Source of the DNA: Phyto melanocephala
Lineage: Eukaryota > Arthropoda > Insecta > Diptera > Rhinophoridae
Length of the DNA: 64,000 nt
NCBI GenBank assembly: GCA_941918925.1
Contig: OW799237.1
Location: forward strand, 57,459,997 to 57,523,996
Direction of reading: 5' to 3'
A program made the translations under genes and the position numbers. Shown in pieces: positions 42,379 through 53,268 of the stretch; the first letter of the stretch is position 1, and each line of letters begins with the position of its first letter. The notes beneath the pieces were generated by a model, which saw only the letters and a program-made list of their open reading frames with translations, was not told the origin of the DNA and did no database searches.

Positions 42379-43563
42379 TGTTGTTTTTATTTTTCTTTAT
42401 TTTTGTAATTAAATTAAAAATGTTGCTCAACTGTAAATATTATTATGTTGATTAAATTAAATAAATAAATAAATAAAATATTCTTCCACAACTTTGTCCA
42501 TGGAAAAATTATATGAATTTAAGGTAAAGCGTTATACGGGAGGTAGGCGTTAAAGAGGGCGTGTTCTGGCATAACAGCTCTTTTTGCGGAATTTCATCAT
42601 CATACCTCTAATTCTGTCGGTTTTATGAGCTTTTAAATTTTATTAACTATAGATTACGTGAAAAATGGGCGTTAAAGTAGGCGTATCGAAATAGTTTCTT
42701 CAAATAAACTCAACTCAGATATTTCAATAACGAGTTCTTTATTCTTCCAAAATCATCATTTAAAGAGAAATTATATGAATTTGAGTTAACGCGTTGTTAT
42801 GCATTTTCTGGCGTAACAATGACATTGAGTAGAAGACTATAGCTACGAAATTCCATCATCATAATTATAATTTTGTCGGTTTAATGAGCTTTTAAATTTC
42901 AATAACAGTAGATTACGGGAAATGTGGGCATGTCGAAGTTGTTTTTGCTTATAAATACAATATTTCAATATAGTCATTTTTTCTTCCAAAATCTTAATTT
43001 ATTGAGAAATTATACGAATTTGAGATAAAGCGTTATATGGACGATTTTGCAATGTTTGCAAAATTTCAGAATCATGCATCTAATTTTGTGAATTTTATTA
43101 GGTTTTAAATTTTGAATATACCAAAAAAATACACTGTGCGGTATAAAATGTTCTGGCAAAATTTTAGCGCCGTAGCTTTTTCGGTCCCACCTTTATCGTG
43201 CTTTCAACGGACGGATTCAGAGTATATATACTTCATGGGATCTGGAATGGATATTTCGATGTGTTACAAATGGAATGACAAAATGAATGTACCCCCACCA
43301 TTTTCTTGGTAGCGGGTACAAACATTTGTTAAAAAGCTGCAAGTCATAAGTTTACTACTTTTTCGCTATTTTTCAAAAATATTATAACTAATAAAAATGT
43401 TAAACGAAACGGTAATTGATAAAAGTTATCTAAACGGCTTCTAACCAATTTCGCAATAAAAAATTCTATTGCGTGTGTATCTTAGCAGTGTATCTGAGCA
43501 ATAAGTATTTATATTTAAGTCACGTTATAATTTAAGTCATTGCTAAAACACATCTTAAGGAGT

Positions 43564-43855
43564 TAATACACGGCATGTTTTTTACATCTGACTTGTCAAG
43601 TTCTCCACTGCTAAAACAAACATGTCGTGTGTTACCTTTAAAACATTTCATCTGTAAAAATACATGTGTTGAGACATTTGACAAAATTTTAATTAGAGTG
43701 CGCTCTATTTTCTTCTGTCAAAACATGTGACATCAGCCGTTGGCAGAAATCTCTGCTGTTGCAAAGCAGTCAGCGTAAAAGTAAAATTTTGACAGACATG
43801 TAGATTAACAACAAACAAATTTTAAAGTCAGATGTAAAAAACATGCCGTGTATTA
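43564..43855. mobile_element. MITE, 292 bp
   Basis: Perfect inverted termini of about 30 bp starting TAATACACGGCATG and including ACATCTGACTT. The interior contains worn partial repeats of the terminus ('catgtcgtgtgtta'). TTAA is present at the left junction and TTAT at the right, so a piggyBac-type TTAA target is possible but unproven. Confidence 0.75.
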
Positions 43856-44345
43856 TAGCCTTTAGTAAGCAAGACGATATGCATGGACAAGTATATTGTT
43901 TAGTAAAACAAATTATAACTTCGTTTTTGCTGGGATATTTTAAAAATGTTTCCATCTTAAATAAAAAAAAAAAAAAAATAAAAAGTCCAAACCTATTTTT
44001 AAACAGTTATTTTAACTGACATTATACCAAGTCGTTATTACTTATTTTAAAGAAGTTAAAATTGTTTGTCCTGCAAAAATTATTTAATATTTATCATATT
44101 TCACGGCCAACCTTAACTTGTATTAATATTCCTGTAGGGTCGTAAATTATCTTCTTTACAAAGACCTGTTTTCAATATTCGTTTTTCTTAACGTTTTATA
44201 TTTGGTAATTATTTATTTTGCTTCTTGCTGCTATAGAATGCCACCTGTGACTTTAGTTTTTGCAATTATAAACACACAGACCCATATTGTTAATTATTCA
44301 TAAAAATTATTACGGAATTAGCAAATGACTAAAAAAACATAAACC

Positions 44346-44925
44346 GCACTTTATATAAGTAAGAGCACGATATTTTTGTGCCCCCACCAATTTGATGTAC
44401 TTTTATAGCACAACATGTATTATTTTGTTATTAACAGTAATCGCTATGCTATAATATCTTTATACTAAAATATGATTCAATTTCTTTGTATAACTTTGAT
44501 ATGCTAGTAAAATGTTTTCGTAAATTTAGTCTTTCAATGAAAGTGGGCGCTAAAGTAGGCGTGTCAATATAGTTTCTGCTAATGTATACAACTTGGATAT
44601 TTATATATAGTCCTTTATTCTTCCAAAAACTCTGAAATTTCATGAATTTTTTGCGTTTGGATACAATGGCATTTTATGCGATGCTGGAATGACATGGTTT
44701 TTTTGACCTACTCTTGTATTACGAGCTAAAACTCTATTCCTAATATTCCGATTTAGCCCATTTTTAATACCAACCTTGTATATATTTCGGCAACCTTTTA
44801 GCCAGTTCGGATCGAACTCTATCGTGCTTTCAACAGACGGATAGAAGGAAGGACGAATGTAGCTTATGAAACAATGACAAAATGATGATACCCCACCATT
44901 TTTTTGGTGACGGGTATAAAAAGCA
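44346..44925 (-). mobile_element. family-2 DINE-like element copy
   Basis: Starts with 'aagtaagagcacgatatttt' (palindrome eroded), 'gcccccaccaatttgatgta', the interior 'gatatgctagtaaaatgttt' and 'gaaagtgggcgctaaagtag'. It ends 'accccaccatttttttggtg' plus 'acgggtataaaa', which forms the family-2 terminal hairpin. Confidence 0.7.
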
Positions 44926-47710
44926 AAAGTAAACTTGAACAAATGTTATGGTGTTTAGTTTTCTAGCTTCAAGTTTAAGACAACTCAGGAAAATACTTTT
45001 TAATTCACAGTAGATAAACGAAATGTCCATTTCTTTTCTTTTTCTCTTTTCCTTCTAATACTTTTAAGTTTGATTTTTTTTTTGTAATTTGCAATAAACC
45101 TTTTAAATATAAACAACCAACACTTAAAGAAATACGTAACAAATATATACACAAATTTACCTAAAAAATTAATTAAAAACTACACCATCAAATTGTTGAA
45201 TGAAAGAAGAAATGCATTTACCTGTGGCATTAAGTAGAAACTTCCTAAGTCGAGTTTTAATGTCTTGCATATTTAAATTTTTAAATAGATTTTTAAAACT
45301 ATATAACGTTTTTGGTCCTGTAAGTTAAATTTAAAAATTTTTATTTCAAATGATTGAAAAATGAAAATTTAATAAAACTTTTCTACGCTATAACTTTCTG
45401 AAAATGCCCAACACTAATTAAAGGTCTGCTTAAGCTTAAGTTTAATTGGGATCTGACAATACTAGTAAAGTATGTTTATGTGACGTTACTTTTATTATTT
45501 GAATTTATAGAAACTATTCCTGTAATTCTTTCTGCCTGTCTAGTCTTACATATTGTTTTGCATTATTTTAATTGAAAAAAACTTTAGCAAAAAAAATAAA
45601 TAAAATATAATGCAGCCTTAAATTTTCTGAAGCAAAGGGCTGCTATAAAACCACACATTTAAATGTATACACATCCGCACACACACAATAAATATTTCTG
45701 TATACATACCTATTTAGGACATGGGAATACTCGTATCGTGGAATATTATTTGCGTAATATAAAGTGAGTATAATAAAAATACGCGAGGGAGAGATTATCA
45801 AAGACCAAGGTAAAAAGGAAGATTAGTTTAACACGTAAAACATGTTAAATTCCATAGCTTCTTTTCACCTATCTGCCTTATGGGTTTTGTTTACTTTCAC
45901 GCAAATTGGCTAAGAAGAAAATACCGTTGTGTTGTGTTTAAAGTCAATAACTAAGTTGTGTATTTAAAAATAACTTGGGTTTGGTTTGCAAAGACAATAT
46001 ATTTATATTAAAGTACATATGTATGTATATATGTATGTATGTATGTATGTACACAGCTATAGTGAGTCATATTATAACAGTTTGACCATTTGCCAGCAGG
46101 TGTTATTATATCCCTGGCATAGTTTCAGTATTTCTGTACTTTGCACCTACATATAATATCAAAAATTATTATGATTATTTGTATTAGTATTAAGATCTTC
46201 CTTCTCTTGCATTGTAAATTTTTTGTTTTTCATTTAAACCAAAATATTTGTGTTGATATTTGAATTTTGCCAAAACAGCAAAACACGCGTTCCAACACTC
46301 GTCAACATTTTGTATGTTTTGTTGTGTATTCTGTAACTGAAACTCTGCACTTGTGAGGTTTCAGCTTAAAATTAATATTAGTTACGCTAAAACGAGCAAC
46401 AATATCCCTTCAGAAAAAGACAAAAATAAAACAAACAAACAATTATCTTAAAATAAAGCAGGACAAAATTGTGGCTGCAAAATTGAAAGTTATTGCCATT
46501 AAATACACTGATAAACTCTAATTGCCCAGTTACTACAGTTTGGTAATAAATAAATCAATTATAGTGTATTTTCCTTTCCTTTGCGGCTTATATTTAGTGT
46601 TATACTGGTACTGCTATATTTAATGAAATTTCTTCTGTAATCCCTTAGAAAATCCCAAATGTATCAGCGCAAATAATCGTTCAGAAATTCTATTCAATTT
46701 CTTATATTTTAGACATTTTCGAGGCGTGCCAGGGATTTAAATTATATCAGAACACTAAACACTAAATAAAATTATAGCAGCACATAAAATAAAATCTTTT
46801 TTCCACATTTTTTTTTATTTTTCGCTAATTTTAAGAGCAGATCCATTCAAAAAGGTTTTATTATGTATTTAATGGAAAAAGTTTAGTTTTTAAAATCTTA
46901 TTGATTTTTCTGTTGTTTTTCTTAACTAACAATGTGCTAACGGAGTTTTTCACCACAAATTTGTTTTGTAAAATACTTTTCTATAAAAGAAAACGTGCAA
47001 CAAAAACTCATTAACACTATTGCTTGGATTTGTAAGACGAGTTGTAGGATACTAGATAAAAATTTATTGAATAACAAGCGCAAACTGACGTATAATTTAT
47101 TAAAATTTATTTTTCTGTTTCTGTAAGCGCTAAAAATTCAAGAATTAGTACATTTCAATATCCGTTTAAAGATATTAAGGAATAAACAGTTACTGTACTC
47201 ACAAGGTGTTCCCAATTCAAAAAAATATGGCTGCTGAGAACGACCCTTTATAACTAAGTGTAATATATCGAATTTAAAAGCCGATTTTGTAAAATTTTTG
47301 ATGACAGATCCTTTTAACGGATATCGGGGGCTTCAGCTTACAATTATTTCTGACGGCTAGTCTAAGCAGATTCTTAGCCGATGACAGCACAATAAACATA
47401 CCAAACACATTAGTATTATTTTAAGACAGTTTTTACTTGAAAAGATACAACAATTTTGTTAAACTATTGTGAAATCCTAGAACATTATGACAATATGACA
47501 TGTTAGGACGAGACTTGCAAGATCTGCAACATTTGCATGATCTGCTTACAACGAAGGGTGATTTCCGCTAATGTAAAAGTTAAAGAATCATATTCTTGTA
47601 AACTGCTGCAAAATTGTACACGGCAAAAAAATTCCAACAGCATCATCAAGTAATCAAATTAAGTTAACCAAAAATTTCTATAAAAGTGTAAAAATTTCAA
47701 ATATATAATA
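44926..47710. other. no gene seen over about 2.8 kb
   Basis: AT-rich non-coding sequence. It contains ATGT-type simple repeats at about 46018-46052. No recognised coding region or transposon; possibly host intron or intergenic DNA. Confidence 0.45.
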
Positions 47711-48180
47711 TAACTAGAAAAGCCCGGCACGCGTTGCTACGCCCCTTAATGAATAAAAATGAATTCTGAATTTAAATTGAATATCAAGTGCAAAAACCTA
47801 AAAATTATAATTTTTTAATGGGCGTGGCACTTTCCACATTTCTAATCACGAAACTGTATAGCAATGGCAGCTTAATATATGTACAAGGCTTCAGAAAAAT
47901 CGATTAAGTTCAAGTAGCTGAAAAAGATATTTTTTTTTTAAGGGCGTGACACTGCCAACTTTTCTAATCAAGAAATTGTAAAGTCATGACAACTCAATAT
48001 GTGTGCAAAGTTTCACAAAAATAGGTCCAGAGGAAGTAACTCAAAATTATAAATTTTTTTATGGGCGTGACTCTCCCCACTTTTCTAATCACGAAATTAT
48101 ATAGTCATGATAGCTCAATGTGTGTGCAAAGTTTCAGAAAAATCGGTCCAGTGAAAGTACCTCAAAATTAAAATTTTTTT
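47711..48180 (+). repeat. tandem array of about 121-bp units
   Basis: A leader 'gaaaagcccggcacgcgttg' plus 'ctacgcccc' is followed by three diverged units starting at about 47818, 47939 and 48061. Each contains 'gggcgtg', 'cttttctaatca', 'aattgtatagtcatga' and 'aagtttcagaaaaatcggtc'. Non-coding. I have an impression of similar leaders in other arthropod repeats but cannot name the family. Confidence 0.7.
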
Positions 48181-48181
48181 T

Positions 48182-48303
48182 ACACTTTTGGTGCATGGGA
48201 TCGGCTTCATTCGATGCTCAGATGTTGTCCACATCAAAAAAAAAAAATAAAAAAGTGAAAATTGTTTTTTTACCCTTAGGTCCTTTCTCTATGCGCTGTC
48301 ACA
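48182..48303 (+). repeat. right terminus of the 23.6-kb transposon family
   Basis: Matches 25100-25223: 'tttggtgcatgggatcggct', 'ttcattcgatg', 'ttacccttagg' and the end TATGCGCTGTCACA. It abuts the tandem array directly; no left terminus is found nearby. Confidence 0.7.
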
Positions 48304-48310
48304 TACATAT

Positions 48311-49220
48311 GTAGATTTTTATTATACTAAAATTATATTTCAAAGTGTGTGTGTGTGAAAATGTTGAAAGAATCTGCTAAAAATTTCCTTGTTTACTAAC
48401 CTAAATAACAAAATATTGTGAATTTAAAAATTAAAACTAACCCAAATAAAATGAAATTTGTCTAATTGAATCTAAATGAAATTCTTAAACCTACATTGAA
48501 CTATAGTTAACTTGTATTAAATCACACAATGGAGTGTAATTTTAGTCTGGTTATTTAATATTGTTAAAAATTATTCGTTTTTATAAATTTAGCCTGAGTT
48601 ATTTATTAAGTATATGTATATAACTACCCATATATTCAGATACAAAATAACATAGCTGTAAAAAAATAAGAGCAATTAATCACATTAGCACCAACACGAA
48701 CACCAGCATTTTAAGAGGCCACATCAACAGCTGCGTTTGTCAACATACATACATATTTGTATATACACCTATTAATATTGATTAGCAGCGTTGCCACAAC
48801 CAAACAAACTTTACAACCAAATTTTGTTAAAAATGTAACCAAATGAGAAAAAAATAACCAAAATTAAAAATTATTTTGATTTTATTAAATTTGTTTTTTT
48901 ATTTTAATTCATATTTTAATGCAAAAAACTAAATAGAATAGAGATTGACAAATTTAAATTTCATACTATGTTGAGAAAAACAAATTTTTAGAAGTTTTTA
49001 AAACAATTCTTTTGATTGCATAACAGTTAATTGTTTGGAACTCAAGCTTTTTTTTCTTGAAAAATCGAAGCGTTTCAGAATGTCCTTTAAAAGTTCAAAT
49101 ATAAAATTGTTGTATATCTCTCTTAATTTTATGTTTTTGCAAGCTTGATAGCCTACTTTCTTGCGTACTTGCTACTTCATTGCAATGTGAAACATACATA
49201 TTTAAAAGCGCGATTTGAAA

Positions 49221-49256
<36 letters not shown>

Positions 49257-49664
49257 TAAAGATTTAGAATAAACATGAATGTATAAAACTAAATTTAGGT
49301 ATATATAGCGATTTGAAGAATTAGCATATAAAATACATAATATATATACATACATATTATAATTTTAGTGAGAAGTAACCGAAATCAAAAAAAAAGTACA
49401 CCCCTACACATCAGAAAAAAAAGTTAATTTTGATTTAAAGTAACTAAAAGGGCAACGTTTTTGATTAATTACTTTTAAAATACTAAGAAACAACAAACCA
49501 ATTATTGCAACATGCCTAGCAACTTTTAATCATTGTAATATCTGAGAAATTGATTTATATTTGTATTCAAATAGTTATTTTTGGTTTGTTTTATCTATGG
49601 TGTTTTATCTTTGGTACGCATATTAAGTTAATGTTATGCCATACTATAATCTAGAGCAAATAAC
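48311..49664. other. no gene seen; ATT microsatellite
   Basis: AT-rich, with a pure (ATT)n run of about 12 units at 49219-49255 that produces a meaningless poly-Asn frame on the minus strand. Confidence 0.5.
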
Positions 49665-50430
49665 AAGTAACAGTGCTATATTCGGCCGTGCCGAATCTTA
49701 TATACCCTTCACAACGTGTAGTCATGCAATAACAATTGTTTGTATCACCATTCATCCCATATAAAATATGTGCATACGTACAAGTTAGAATAAATGTGGC
49801 ATCGAATCCCAGCTGAGCCAAAAAAATTTTATTTTATTTTATTTAATATATTATTTATATTTTATTATTTTTTTTATATTTTTTTAAAATTTTTTTAAAA
49901 AATTTTTTTAGAAAAATTTGTAAAAATTTTTTTTAAATTTTTTTTTTAAATTTTTTTAAAATTTTTTTTTTTAGTTTTTTTTATTATTTTTTTTTTTATT
50001 TTTAATTTTTTTTTTTTGTAATTTTTTTGTTTCGTATGTTTTTTACATGTATGTATGTGAGTATGTTGTTGTTGTAATTGTGAAAAAAAACGAGGTGGTC
50101 GTGGTTTTTTGCTCATATCTCAGAAAGTTATGGGGCGATTGTGCTGAATTTCAATAGCGATTCATTCCTGGATATTTCCAAGAGATTAATACCATATACA
50201 GATCTGAGGAACATATAGTTGCTTCTAAAAGTTGATTTCAACCAACACACGGACAGACGGGCAGACGGACAGACGGATAGACGGACAGACGGTCAGGGCT
50301 TAATCGACTCCTCTATTCATAAGCTTTCAGAAAATATATACTTTATGGGGTCGGAAATGAAAATTGTAGAAATTACAAACGGAATGACAAAGCTATATAT
50401 ACCCTTGTGCACCACAGGTGAAGGGTATAA
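49665..50430 (-). mobile_element. DINE-like element, subfamily B, complete
   Basis: Nearly identical in layout to the copy at 14463-15245, with a short ATGT run (one ATGTGAGT variant), a GACAGACG tract and the CACCACAGGTGAAGGGTATA terminus. It opens the DINE cluster that extends to 58.7 kb. Confidence 0.85.
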
Positions 50431-50662
50431 AAAATAACAGTGCTATATTCGGTATATTTATATACCGTTCACAACGTGTAGTCATGCAATGTATATACTG
50501 GTTAGAATAAATGTGGCATCGAATCCCAGCTGAGCCAAAACATTTTTATTTTATTTAAGATATTATTTATATTGTATTATTATTTTTTTTATGTTTTTTT
50601 TTTAATTTTTTTAAAAAATTTTTTTTTAAATTTTTAAAAAATTTTTTTTTTATTGTTAATAT

Positions 50663-51575
50663 AGGGTGTTTTTTTAAGCCCGATAGAACTTGAAATTGTA
50701 AAAAATAACACAAAAAATTAAATTGTAATCAAAATTTTTTTTTTATTCGAAAGATCAATACGTGACATTAACATTTGAAAATGATTTCGGGCATATGGGC
50801 ACCGCGGCTGTTCTTGACGAAGCACATTCTGGACGTCCGTTGTTTTATCGCAAAATTGTGTTCAGCGCATTTTTGGCTTAACGGGTTTGTTAATAAGCAA
50901 AATTGCCGCATATGGAGCGAGACCAATCCACAAGAGACTCTACAGACTCCATTACATCCAGAAAAATGCACCGTTTGGTGCGGTTTTCACGCTGGTGGCA
51001 TCATCGGACCTTATTTCTTCAAAAATGAGGCCGGAGCTCGCGTTACGGTCAATGGAGATCGCTACCGCACCATGATCATTGATTTTTTGTTTGAAAATAT
51101 GGATGACATTGATCCGGAGGAGATGTGGTTTCAACAGGATGGCGCTACGTGCCATACGGCGAACGCAACCATCGACTTATTGAAATCAAAATTTGGCGAT
51201 AAGTTGATTTCGAGAAATGGACCTGTCAATTGGCCTCCAAGGTCGTGCGATTTGACACCTCTCGATTATTTCCTGTGGGGCTACGTGAAGTCACTGGTTT
51301 ATGCTGATAAACCAGCAACAATTGACGCCTTGGAGGCCAGCATTGTTCGTGTTATTCGTGACATACGGCCAGCAGTGCTCGAAAAAGTGGGCCAAAATTG
51401 GACGTCCAGAATGCGCTTCGTCAAGAACAGCCGCGGTGCCCATATGCCCGAAATCATTTTCAAATGTTAATGTCACGTATTGATCTTTCGAATAAAAAAA
51501 AAATTTTGATTACAATTTAATTTTTTGTGTTATTTTTTACAATTTCAAGTTCTATCGGGCTTAAAAAAACACCCT
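50663..51575 (+). mobile_element. mariner-like element with 176-bp snap-back termini
   Basis: Begins AGGGTGTTTTTTTAAGCCCG and ends with its complement. The inverted match continues for 176 bp (50663-50838 against 51400-51575) with only one mismatch seen. The arms include the last 23 or so codons of the transposase. The left arm is therefore an inverted duplicate of the 3' end, and the normal 5' part of the element, including the DNA-binding domain, is absent. It is inserted in a DINE copy; no clean TA duplication. Confidence 0.85.
50839..51470 (+). pseudogene. mariner-like transposase, catalytic part only
   Basis: Open from 50775 to 51470, but residues before about 50839 derive from the inverted duplicate, so the genuine part starts near FIAKLCSAHFWLNGFVNKQN. 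Relatives read F-S-D-E-A-H-F here; in this copy the Asp-Glu pair is missing, so the first catalytic Asp is lost. Following blocks are intact: GPYFFKNEAGARVTVNGDRY, MWFQQDGATCHTANATIDLL (second Asp) and WPPRSCDLTPLDYFLWGYVK (third Asp), about 36 residues apart. The C-terminus is MRFVKNSRGAHMPEIIFKC and a TAA stop. Without the helix-turn-helix domains and first Asp the protein should be inactive. Confidence 0.8.
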
Positions 51576-51974
51576 TTATTTCTTCTTTTTGTAATTTTTT
51601 CTTTTTTTGTATGGTTTTTACATATATTTATGTATGTATGTTGTTGTTGTAATTGTGTAAACAAACGAGGTGGTCGTGGTTTTTGCTCATATCTCAGAAA
51701 GTTATTGGGCGATTGTGCTGAATTTCAATAGCGATTCATTCCTGAATATTTCCAAGAGATTGATACCATATAGAGATCTGAGGAACATATAGTTGCTTCT
51801 AAAAGTTGATTTCAACCACACACGGGCAGACGGACAGAAGGTCAGGGCTTAATCGAATCCTCTATTCATAAGCTTTCAGAAAATATGTACTTTATGAGGT
51901 CGGAAATGAAAATTGTAGAAATTACAAACGGTATGACAAAGCTATATATACCCTTGTGCACCACAGGTGAAGGG

Positions 51975-52687
51975 TAAACAAGTAAGAGCGCTATATTCGG
52001 CCGTGCCAAATCTTATATACCCTTCACAACGTGTAGTCATGCAATAACAGTAGTTTGTGTCACCATTCATCCCATATGAAATACGTACATACATATAAAA
52101 ACATACATATATAAAACATCCCATTGTAAAATTATAAATTCACGTAAAAAAACAAAAAAAAAAAATTATTATATATATAATATATATAAGAAATAAAAAA
52201 AAATTTAAGAAAAAAAAAAATTATTCAAAAAATAATAATAAAAATATTAATAATATATTAAATAAAAAAAAAAATAAAAAAACTTAAAAAAAAAAATTTT
52301 AAAAAATTTAAAAAAAATTTTTTTTGGCTCAGCTGGGATTCGATGCCACGTTTTCTCTAACCAGTATACACGTTTGTATGTATGTATGTTGTTGTTGTAA
52401 TGTTGTTTTTGTGAAAAAAAAAATCGAGGTGGTCGTGGGTTTTTGCTCATATCTCAGTTGTTTATGTACCGATGTTTCTGACCTATGTCGGGGGGCTTCA
52501 AAAAGTTGATTTCAACATACACACGGACAGACGGTCAGACGGACAGACTGACAGAGCTTAATCGACTCCCCTATGCATAAGCTTTCAGAAAATATATACC
52601 TTATGGGGTCGGAAATGAAAATTGTAGAAATTTCACACGGATTGACAAACCTATATATACCCTTTTTCACTGTGTGAAGGGTATAAA
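51975..52687 (-). mobile_element. DINE-like element, subfamily A, complete
   Basis: CAAGTAAGAGCGCTATATTC terminus with the palindrome carrying one change, AT-rich core, 'gaggtggtcgtggg', a deletion between 'gtttctga' and 'cctatgtcggggggcttc', GACAGACG tract and CACTGTGTGAAGGGTATA end. Confidence 0.85.
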
Positions 52688-52778
52688 AACTTAAAAAAAA
52701 TTTTTTTTTGGCTCAGCTGGGATTCGATCCCACGTTTTCTCTAACCAGTATACACGTTTGTATGTATATATGTTGTTG
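52688..52778 (-). mobile_element. DINE fragment, middle part
   Basis: A 90-bp piece ('cagctgggattcgatcccac', 'ctctaaccagtatacacg', 'tgttgttgt') that runs directly into the next copy in the opposite orientation. Confidence 0.65.
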
Positions 52779-53160
52779 TTATACCCTTCACCTGTGGTGC
52801 ACAAGGGTATATATAGCTTTGTCATTACGTTTGTAATTTCTACAATTTTCATTTCCGACCCCATAAAGTATATATTTTCTGAAAGCTTATGAATAGAGGA
52901 GTCGATTAAGCCCTGACCGTCTGTCCGTCTGCCCGTCTGTCCGTGTGTTGGTTGAAATCAACTTTTAGAATCAACTATATGTTCCTCAGATCTGTATATG
53001 GTATCAATCTCTTGGAAATATCCAGGAATGAATCGCTATTGAAATTCAGCACAATCGCCCTATAACTTTCTAAGATATGAGCAAAAAACCACGACCACCT
53101 CGTTTTTTTTCACAATTTCAACAACAACTTACATACATACAGACATACATACATACATGT
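52779..53160 (+). mobile_element. DINE-like element, subfamily B, 5' half
   Basis: Starts TATACCCTTCACCTGTGGTG, followed by TTTCCGACCCCATAAAG, four GTCTGTCC-type units and 'cgaccacctcg', and stops in the ACAT run at 53160, where the next copy begins. Confidence 0.8.
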
Positions 53161-53268
53161 AAACAAGTAAAAGTGCTATATTCGGCCGTGCCGAATCTTA
53201 TATACCCTTCACAACGTGTAATCATGCAATAACAGTAGTTTGTATCACCATTCCATATGATATACGTA

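Larger units (their letters stand above)
39185..42478 (+). mobile_element. Jockey-like LINE, 5'-truncated, inactive
   Basis: Plus-strand non-LTR element containing the end of ORF1 and a complete but broken ORF2, closed by a short (AAAT)n tail at 42454-42478. The family-2 host sequence matches on both sides. ORF2 carries one nonsense codon and three frame changes. Confidence 0.85.
38922..43320 (-). mobile_element. family-2 DINE-like copy, split by a LINE
   Basis: The left end reads CAAGTAAGAGCACTATATTC with the palindrome ATTCGGCTGTGCCGAAT and 'ttatacccaccacc'. The interior runs to about 39184 ('atttcaatatagt'), is broken by the LINE, and resumes at 42479 with 'tattcttccaca'. It ends 'cccaccattttcttggtag'-like. 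Within 42480-43320 the interior unit ('ttatatgaatttgagntaa', 'cgttatannggaggtagg') recurs three times. Confidence 0.7.
50437..51974 (-). mobile_element. DINE-like element, subfamily B, split by a mariner
   Basis: The left part (50437-50662) has a deleted palindrome ('gctatattcggtatatttat'), 'cacaacgtgtagtcatg' and 'cgaatcccagctgagcc'. The right part (51576-51974) has 'tatgtatgtatgttgttg', 'gaggtggtcgtgg', one GACAGAAGG tract and the CACCACAGGTGAAGGGTA end. Confidence 0.8.

Noticed and set aside
49095..49355. 86-codon frame with poly-Asn
   Set aside because: Produced by the ATT microsatellite at 49219-49255.
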